From Mytilisepta virgata (lineage: Eukaryota; Mollusca; Bivalvia; Mytilida; Mytilidae), in NCBI GenBank assembly GCA_028015205.1, contig CM051512.1, positions 8,058,255 to 8,122,254 on the forward strand: a DNA stretch of 64,000 bases, read 5' to 3'. The notes under the pieces were generated by a model. It searched no databases and was not told where the DNA came from. It saw only the letters and a program-made list of their open reading frames with translations. How positions within the stretch are numbered: position 1 is the stretch's first letter; each line of letters starts with the position of its first letter. Positions 56,541 to 64,000 of the stretch are shown here, one piece after another. The position numbers and the translations under genes were made by a program.

Positions 56541-57620
56541 AAGATCCTTACAATTATGTGACAAAAGCTACGTGGAGGAACATGGATTTTATTTGTTTGT
56601 TATCAATCTTAGTAGCTGCACTTTGTTGTATCTTTGCCTATTGAGGATGAAATTGAAAACAATCTTTGTATTACAGAAAAATTATTACGTCAGGGATTTG
56701 GATATCACAAACTTGTCAAAAAATTTACTAAATTTTAACATCGGTGCAAGGACTTCATACCTCATTGGTAAATATAAATCAAACATCTTATATGTTCTGG
56801 TATTTCACATCCCATCTTTTATGGTAATATTCTATACAAAGCACAAAAAAATCGTCATTCACCTGAAAAGCTAATCAAACCTTAAACAGACTTATCAACA
56901 AGGGATATAGTTACGATACTGTTGTCAAGTCATTAAAGATGGCATTTTTTTGGAAGTATTATTGATTCACTCATAGAGTCTTTGCACCGAAAATAAACAC
57001 ATTTATTCTAAAACCAGTAGTTGGCATGATACGGGTTATGTTCTTCTCGTACAATATATGATAACATGATATTAAACCCCTAACGGGAGGGATTGTGCCT
57101 GATTTTCTATATGATATAGACATAATCTTTCGATCAGTTTAATTGAGGACTGGAGCTGGAATGTCAATAACTGCTAGTAGTCCTTTGTTAATATATATTG
57201 ATCATTGTCATTTTGCTTAGTTTCTTCTGTTACCTTTTTTAACATCGGACTCGGACATCTTTTGAACTGAGTTTTACTGTGTGTTTGTTTATTCCACATT
57301 GGCTAGAGATATAGTGGGAGGGTTGAGATCTTACAAAACATGTTTAACCCGCCGCATTTTTGCGCCTGTCCCTAGTCATGAACCTCTCGCCTTTGTCAGT
57401 CTTCTGTGTTTTTTTAAATTTTGGTTCATTTTTATGTTTCACAGTTTAGTGTCCGCCCATTTTACTGAACTAGTATACATTATCGTTAAGGGGCCAACTG
57501 AAGCCGCCTCCGGGTGCAGGATTTTCTCGCTGCATTGAAGAACCATTGGTAGCCTTGAGCTGTTTTCTGCTCTTTGGTCGGGTTGTCTCTTTCACACATT
57601 CCAATTTCAATTCTATTAGC
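56540..57620 (+). repeat. 3' part of a high-copy mussel retroelement-like repeat
   Basis: AAAATCGTCATTCACCTGAA, TAACGGGAGGGATTGTGCCT, GGGAGGGTTGAGATCTTACA and GCCGCCTCCGGGTGCAGG are landmarks of a very abundant Mytilus repeat as I recall it. The first ~350 bp translate to protein-like text (VRDLDITNLSKNLLNFNIG), now with frame breaks, which suggests the C-terminal end of an element ORF. The class is not resolved. Confidence 0.55.
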
Positions 57621-57920
57621 TGTTTTAATATAACACTTTTAATTTTTGTATCCATTTTTAAACCATTTTGAATTGTATTTAAAGTTGTTTTTGCATCTCA
57701 TATCAAATAGGCATCTGTCCAAACACGAAGCGATCAAAACTACAATTATAATATCATGCCATTTGTTCGTTATCCCGTATACAAACAGTTAAAATCGCTA
57801 CGCCCTTTCATCTAAAACTGGACATTTTTTCCCATCAATTCGATTGATTTAAAACGATTTCAGAGAAAACAATATAAATCATCGTACTTAATAACAGGAA
57901 ATTTGTATCAAGGATTTTTC

Positions 57921-58612
57921 ATTTGATGGGAGTGGTGATAACCCCCTGGCGAAGCGAGGTATGTGTCATTTGGTACGTCTTACCATTGGGAATACGAAAA
58001 TCTATGGTTTAGGGGTGGGGGTTTTAACGCGTTATGAGATAATTGAACATTATTGATTTGATGAGAGTGGTAATAATACCCTGGGGAAGCAAGATATGTG
58101 TCATTTGGTGCGTCTTACCTTAGGGAATAAGAAAACATGGTTTAGGTATGGGGATTTTTACGGTTTATGAGAATTGAACATTATTGTTTTAATGGGGGTG
58201 GAGATAACTCCCCGGAGAAGCGAGGTATGTGTCATGTGGTGCGTCTTAACATGGGAAATCAGAAAATATAAGGTTTAGGGGTATGGATTTTAACGGTTTA
58301 TGAGATAATTTAACATTTTTAATTTGAAGGGAGTGGAGATAACCGCCTGTGGAAGCAAGGTATGTGTCATTTGGTGCGTCTTACCATGGGGAATAAGAAA
58401 ACATATGGTGGGGATCAATAAAAAAATGAGGTACATGTCATTTAATGTGTCTTGTTACGGAGAATGATACAATATATGATTTAAAGCTATGGATTTTAAT
58501 TGCATATGATATTTTTCAAAATAATCGACTTTAGGGGGTGGGGATGACCCCCCTCCCTAGAGGAACGAGGTATATGTGATTTAATAGATGTTGTCACGGT
58601 GTATAATAAAAA
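57921..58612 (+). repeat. ~134-bp tandem array
   Basis: GAAGCGAGGTATGTGTCATT and variants recur at about 57952, 58086, 58217, 58352, 58425 and 58562 (spacing about 134, 131, 135, then 73 and 137), each with TGGTGCGTCTTACC and a GGTTTAGG-GGGGATTTTAACG block. Confidence 0.8.
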
Positions 58613-59621
58613 CATATGATATGAGATGGTTATTGGTCACTCTCGTAGAGTTTTTCTATGGAAAAAAATTCCCCATAGGGTCCTATAGCAAACCACTAGC
58701 CTCTTTGAACTGCTCATACGTCTCAGTGACCCCATCAAAAAATGAATAGTATTAGGCACATCTAGAAACATTGATCTTTCATCATGGAAAATCTCAGATC
58801 CATATCTCTGGCGTTTATTGAGAACTCGAACGAACAAAACCAGAGAGGAATAAAAAAAAATGTTCGACAAAAATCGCAAATTAAAATCTATAATTTCCCC
58901 ACACAAAAACCGGAAAATGTTAAAAATCAATTGCTATTGATTTAAATGATTTCGAAGAAAGAGTAGGACATCTTTATCACAAAGTATTAAATGACATTAC
59001 AAAACTATTTTCTGATTCATACCATTTGTACGAAGGATAGAGACATCTATTTATTTATTGGAAACAAAATATAGGGATGGATTAGATACAGTTCTAATTT
59101 TAGATGATTTACTTGATATTTCTGTAAATATGAACTGTTTTGAATTATTTTGCATGGTATTTGATTCATCTTTTAGAGCAGGGTATTTTTTTTTAATGAA
59201 ACGTATATTATAGAATATATATCATTTGGAAACTGAAAACAAATGCAGTAACAAAACAAAATTTAGCACAAAGAAAATAACGAAAAAAAAAACTTAAGTT
59301 CAATAACAGTGATATAGTTGTCTAGGACTATGCACCAGGATTGTTACTATACATTCTAACATCGTTAAAAAAATCGTGAGACAACTGTGTACTATTTCGT
59401 CTTTCAAAAACCATGTTTCAAGGTTCTGTCGGACCTACAGATTATGTATATCGATAGCACAGGTCTGAAGTAACTGACCTATCAGGAGAAAGCAATTCTA
59501 TTAACAACTGACAAGAAATTTTACTTTTCAAACATCTTTTAGATTTGGAAATTGCTGAAATATTTCATCAATCAAATGCCTATTTACATCCGATATTAAT
59601 TTATTTGTTTTTAGTTGTAGA
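58613..59621. other. Sequence upstream of the GPCR
   Basis: No gene recognised. TTTTTAGTTGTAG just before the start (59606-59620) could be a splice acceptor for a 5' UTR intron. Confidence 0.4.
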
Positions 59622-60797
59622 ATGGCTTTTTCTAACAACTCAACCGAACTGGTAAATGACAGTATATACATTCCAACCTTACACGACCTTGAACAAGAAC
59701 ATCTGAAAAAGGACTTATACGCTATTGTAATCCTAGCTATATTGTCTGTAGTTGGTACCATAGGAAATATTCATACGCTATTGGTGTATTCGGTGTCACC
59801 TGTTACTGCCAAAATATCAATCCGCGTTTTCTTTTTATGGCTGTCGGCGACAGATTTGGTGGCGTGTGTAGCGTGTGTTCCTTTTGAACTATTCGATATA
59901 CGATATAGTTACACGTTTTCATCTGAAGATGCTTGTAAAATCTTCCGTTTTTTAAATCATGTTGTAACCATTGCATCTGCGGGACTTCTGACCGTTATAG
60001 CCGCTGAAAGATATAGACTGATTACAAATGGTTTGCCTTTGCCTTTGGTACACAACCGACCATGTCGAAAGCACATTTTAAGTGCAATAACTGTCGGTAT
60101 AGCTGTTTTGGTATCCACCCCAGCTCTTGTGTTTTATGGATTGAAAAAGAAAGAAACAGATATAAATGGGCTTGAAGGTAAAGAATGTACTATCTTATCA
60201 GAGTATAATAATTTGCAAAATGCAATTCCATATGCAGGAGTCATCATTTGTTTAAGTACTTTCTGCTTTTTAGTGTGTGTCGTTACATACAGCAAAATAC
60301 TTTATATGATTTGTACCCAGAGGAAAAAAAGAAATGTCATTGAACGAAAAAATGTTTACAAAATCGCCACAAATTGTTCCTCTGCCAATACGACGATCGA
60401 GACGTCAGTTAATGACATTTATAAGGCATCTCCTCCTGCAAAAGAAAAGACGGACAACAAAACAGCGGAAACTGAGAAATTGCGAAAAGGAAAATCTGGT
60501 TTTGATAAAGGAAAAGATCTAACTATTAGTTTAATCGTAGCGACCGCAATATCATACATCAGTTACATTATATATGTTGTTGTCATAATCATATGGGTGA
60601 CAGACAAACAAATATACACATCCAGTATTCAACCAGCCGCCGCTTTTCTTCTTAGAATTTACTTCATAAACAATGCTGCCAATCCGGTCGTATTTTGTAT
60701 GGTAGACCCAAAGTTCAAAAGTGCATGTAAAGAGATGTATATGGAACTTTATGGAAAGGTGTGTAAAAGACAGGGCTCTACCAACGTTCAAAATTGA
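59622..60797 (+). CDS. Class A (rhodopsin-like) GPCR, intronless
   Basis: Plasma-membrane receptor, 391 residues, seven hydrophobic segments (about 33-57, 67-90, 105-128, 150-172, 202-228, 300-325, 337-360). Family marks: G48-N49 in TM1, LSATD with D78 in TM2, C105 at the top of TM3, pairing with C189 in extracellular loop 2, E129-R130-Y131 (DRY variant) and N354-P355-V-V-F in TM7 (NPxxY with Phe for Tyr). TM6 lacks the usual CWxP. N-glycosylation sequons near N5, N6 and N12. Third intracellular loop ~70 residues, rich in Lys/Thr. The ligand is unknown; peptide-receptor-like subfamilies are the best guess. The first ATG is used. The last ~20 codons are duplicated just after the stop. Poly-A signals follow at 60901. 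Confidence 0.92.
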   Translation: MAFSNNSTELVNDSIYIPTLHDLEQEHLKKDLYAIVILAILSVVGTIGNIHTLLVYSVSPVTAKISIRVFFLWLSATDLVACVACVPFELFDIRYSYTFSSEDACKIFRFLNHVVTIASAGLLTVIAAERYRLITNGLPLPLVHNRPCRKHILSAITVGIAVLVSTPALVFYGLKKKETDINGLEGKECTILSEYNNLQNAIPYAGVIICLSTFCFLVCVVTYSKILYMICTQRKKRNVIERKNVYKIATNCSSANTTIETSVNDIYKASPPAKEKTDNKTAETEKLRKGKSGFDKGKDLTISLIVATAISYISYIIYVVVIIIWVTDKQIYTSSIQPAAAFLLRIYFINNAANPVVFCMVDPKFKSACKEMYMELYGKVCKRQGSTNVQN

Positions 60798-60856
60798 ATG
60801 TAAAAAGATGTATATGGAACTTTATGGGAAGGTGTGTACAAGACAGGGCTCTACCC
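60724..60856 (+). repeat. Tandem duplication of the GPCR C-terminal coding end
   Basis: ATGTATATGGAACTTTATGG with flanks occurs at 60736 and 60809. The copies (60724-60782 and 60797-60855) are 73 bp apart and differ at few bases. The first contains the used stop (60795-60797) right after it; the second lies in the 3' UTR. Confidence 0.9.
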
Positions 60857-60900
60857 TTGTTTCGGAAAACCAACCAAACCGCTGAACGTTTGGTTATAAT

Positions 60901-60910
60901 AATAAATAAA
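60901..60910 (+). promoter_or_regulatory. Overlapping polyadenylation signals of the GPCR
   Basis: AATAAATAAA, two overlapping AATAAA hexamers about 100 nt after the stop codon. Confidence 0.55.
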
Positions 60911-62960
60911 ATTGTAATATCATATTTGATATTGCATGTGAATGATACACTTGTATATGGTTTTTATTTGGAACTCTGTACATATTTATTATTTGTGGTT
61001 TATTTTTGATATAAACTTATATTCTTGTTCTTTTCATTGTATATGTAAATTTATTTTTGTGGTGCATTTTATCCTGATGCAATGAGTAGGCGTTGTTTAA
61101 AGATAAAATTTAACTTTTTTTGGATTGTTTCTAAAATTCCACATCACTTGGTTAAAAGACCGTTGAACGTTCAGCAATGGTGTCATCATTTGTTTCCTTT
61201 AATCAATCATTAGTTGGTTTAAAGCAAAGCAATCGTTTAAAACATTCAATACCAAAAGGACAGCCTTAAATGGGTTACAAGATGGCGTTATTATAAATTT
61301 AATGAAAGGGATAATACGGCAGTTGGTACCAGTTTTCCAGTAGAAAATATGTGAGGATGTTTTCTAGGTTCGACAAAATGTATTGATTGATTTAATTTAG
61401 AAAAATCAAAATTAAACAAACGATTAGACGGAAACATACTTATTTTGCTCTGTTATACCTTAACGACGAATATATCATATCGTTGGTACTTTAGTTATTA
61501 ACCTTTTCATTAATGATAAAAGATATAAACATAGAAATCTTATCCCCATTTTATAAGTTATAGTATTTTAAACTTTCTGTATCTTACAGTGACACCATGA
61601 TGAAGAACAGTAATAAAAGAGCTGTTTCTTTGTTTTATATTTTGTCATGTCCTTGTAGAAAGTTTGAATCACATAATGTATCTAGCATATCCATTCATTC
61701 AAATTATAGTACCCAATATTACAAACTGGGAAGAATCAGAATATCGAATTAATCATTTGCTTGTTAACAATTTTCGCTAATTAAGTTGATTGGCAACATG
61801 TTTAACATTATATATTTTCTGCTTACACTTGTCTTATTGACAGTATATCTAATATCTTTTCGTTTTTATATAATATTTGATTTAAGTAAAGTAAATACTT
61901 AGATATGTTCGCTGTATTTTGTGTTTTTATTTGAATATAATAAAAAACAATTCTTCTTTCAAGTGCTGTTTAATTAATTTAATTCTTAATACAATACAAC
62001 GACATTCTCGATAGCCATTGGTTACGATCCGCTTTTATCCTCTTCACACATGACAAATTAAGCTAGAATTTGTAAACCCCACGTGGCAACGTCTGGCGTC
62101 TTGTAGTCATGCCCACTTTCATTACATCCCTATTGACCAATGACCACTGTACTGTTTCGACTTCGTAAAACAGAACCCACAAACGTACTGCGGCATTCCA
62201 TCTTAACGAGTCATATAACCCAAAAATTATCTGTGAATATGTTCGTTGGGTTTTTGGGCAAAGTCTCATGGCTTAGTCGACAATTGTGAACGCATTTCGC
62301 CATATTATTTGCTTACATTTTCGTTCTGATTGGTTGCAGCTAGTCTCAACTACATCGAATAAAAACGAGAACCGTACGGGTCCGAAATTCTAACTTAATC
62401 TGCAAAGGGTGAAGAGGAGAGAATTGTTTTGGTTATTGGATTGTTTTGGTTTTCAACATTTTAGGCTTTTTAAAGCACAACAGTTACTGTTGAGTCGTAA
62501 ATCGACGAAATGTCCATAACTTGTACATCAAAATGGCATTACAGATTTACACTTAACCAATGAGTCGATACCTGTCTCATTTCCGAGAGTATCCTTAGCT
62601 CAATAGCTAGTATATCAATACTAGTCCGAAATTGATACATTAAATTTATTGCTTTAAAAAATTCAATTTGCAAAAACTAAGGTGTATCTCCCTCGTGCAT
62701 AGCTCTGTCCTTAGATGGTTTTGGCAAACCCCTTTCTGTAAATTTCTTAAAGTCTTAAATCGACGAAATGCGATAGTCTTGTGCTTCAATATCGGTATCA
62801 AACAATTTATCTTAAATTTAATCATGGTATGGGCAAAATCTTTACTCAAACCTAGCATAATGTAATCATTGTATGGAAAAAACCTTTAGTTAAACCTAGC
62901 ATAATCTAAATAAGAACGCTGAGTTTATACATCTTTCCTGTTGTTTGAGTTAACGAAGTT
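60911..62960. other. Non-coding stretch
   Basis: No gene recognised. CGTAAATCGACGAAATG and AACCTAGCATAAT are short repeated words (62498/62757 and 62851/62896). Around 62130-62340 there are CCAAT/ATTGG words and less AT-rich text, possibly a promoter for a gene outside the window, but this is weak. Confidence 0.35.
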
Positions 62961-63890
62961 AAGCGCTTAAGGGGGTAGGCCTGGGTTAGGCCAAAATTTT
63001 CCACTCGTTTAATTTTTTTCATATTTTCGTCATGCATTATATATATCTCAATACACCACCTGAGAAAATTTTGTTGAAATTCAACAACGCGTTTCCTTCA
63101 CAGGGTTCATTGAAAATGGGCATTTAATGGGTATCCTTCATTCCATGAGATGACACAAGTTAATGAATATTACCACCTCTCATAGGACATATGTTTGATA
63201 AAAATTAGTTATAATTGTTGAACTGAAGAACAGGAATATAGTCTCAATCAAAAATGAAATATGATGGTAAAATTCATTCTTTATATGCAAATTCAAAGGT
63301 AAAAAGTACCAGACATGTTAGGAATTTTGTTCATTTTCATTTGCCTCATTAAATATTCAAACACTGCTGTAAAAAATTCTGTCGTTTAATTCTTACAAAA
63401 AACTGTTAAAACAAATATCATATATATGTGTGTTATATGACAAAAAATTATGAAATTTTAACCACAGGTTTTCACAAAATACTCGATCAATTTTGATATT
63501 AAGACATTGAAAAAAATAAAGATTTTCCCATAATACTATTTGAAGCTGCATTATCATTCATTATATGCAGTTTATATATGCTATACAACAAATAATGGTT
63601 ACTAGTATATGATTTAAGGCAGAAAATATCTCTAAAACATTCGATTCATCAATTAAATGCTATTTAGAATAATCCTGAAAATGTCAGGAGTGTGACATGT
63701 TATGTGTGATGGACTATTACTGTTACAGTATAAGACTAACAGAATAATGTGATATTTAAGCAACCACGCACTGAGATGAGGACGAGATAAGCACACACTA
63801 CAAAAACACACTTCTCGGGGGGGGGGTAATTCTTGATTATATAATACGAATTTATGGGACGAGTAGAAAATTCTAATTAGGATTTATGAA
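62961..63890. other. Non-coding stretch, probably repeat-derived
   Basis: Begins with AAGGGGGTAGGCCTGGGTTA and is AT-rich with no coding potential; likely a dispersed non-coding element but no partner copy is in the window. Confidence 0.35.
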
Positions 63891-63929
63891 ATTATTGCAA
63901 ATATTGACTCCGCATTTTCTTCATTTCGA

Positions 63930-64000
63930 GCGGCTTTTTCATCATCGTAATATGCATTTCATAATTGGCACTGGATGTTAAACAATAATTCATCTATATA
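63930..64000 (+). repeat. SINE 3' tail at the window edge
   Basis: GGCACTGGATGTTAAACAAT and ATTCATC match the tail of the SINE at 34771-35125 (GCCACTGGACGTTAAACAAT). The head is not seen. Confidence 0.6.

Noticed and set aside
62063..62460. Promoter and first exon of another gene
   Set aside because: Only CCAAT/ATTGG words and slightly higher GC; no convincing TATA, exon or downstream coding frame.

Overview
The window is animal nuclear DNA, most likely from a marine bivalve and probably a mytilid mussel. The evidence is AT-rich sequence with long introns, GT-AG splice sites, dense short DNA transposons and tRNA-derived SINEs, the 'TTAGCTCACC...' repeat family common in bivalves, and two dispersed repeats (about 11.06-11.49 kb and 56.54-57.62 kb) that I recognise as typical of Mytilus. 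The species call is inference; no database was searched.

Layout. 1-20 kb is intergenic and full of decayed mobile DNA: a foldback/MULE-type element with satellite-like inverted arms and a FLYWCH zinc-finger remnant (2467-3734), a hairpin MITE (5091-5284), a dead non-LTR retrotransposon whose reverse transcriptase region has turned into a minisatellite (about 5640-8280), a ~950-bp element with ~190-bp terminal inverted repeats (11672-12625), a tandem array of tRNA-like units with a MITE nested in the last one (17280-18475), and a Tigger/pogo-like MITE (19027-19272).

20489-51845 holds one complete gene on the + strand: the single UNC-45 myosin chaperone (TPR plus UCS domains). I could place 20 coding exons, all with GT-AG junctions and compatible phases, giving a 937-residue protein, the usual length for the family. 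Its introns carry many insertions: two near-identical TA-flanked palindromic MITEs, several SINE copies, a Harbinger-like MITE, two 'TTAGCTCACC' elements, a retrotransposon 3' end, a frameshifted hAT-type zinc-finger fragment and an unrecognised antisense ORF nested in intron 4. Two introns (8 and 13) begin with tandem duplications of the splice donor itself; in intron 13 the copies are exactly 63 bp apart and the frame stays open, so in-frame alternative 5' splice sites are possible.

51.8-59.6 kb is downstream sequence with tandem and dispersed repeats. 59622-60797 is an apparently intronless class A GPCR of 391 residues, followed at once by a partial duplication of its own C-terminal tail. 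61-64 kb is non-coding apart from repeat fragments. The two cellular genes show no sign of a joint pathway: one is a cytosolic chaperone for myosin, the other a plasma-membrane receptor.
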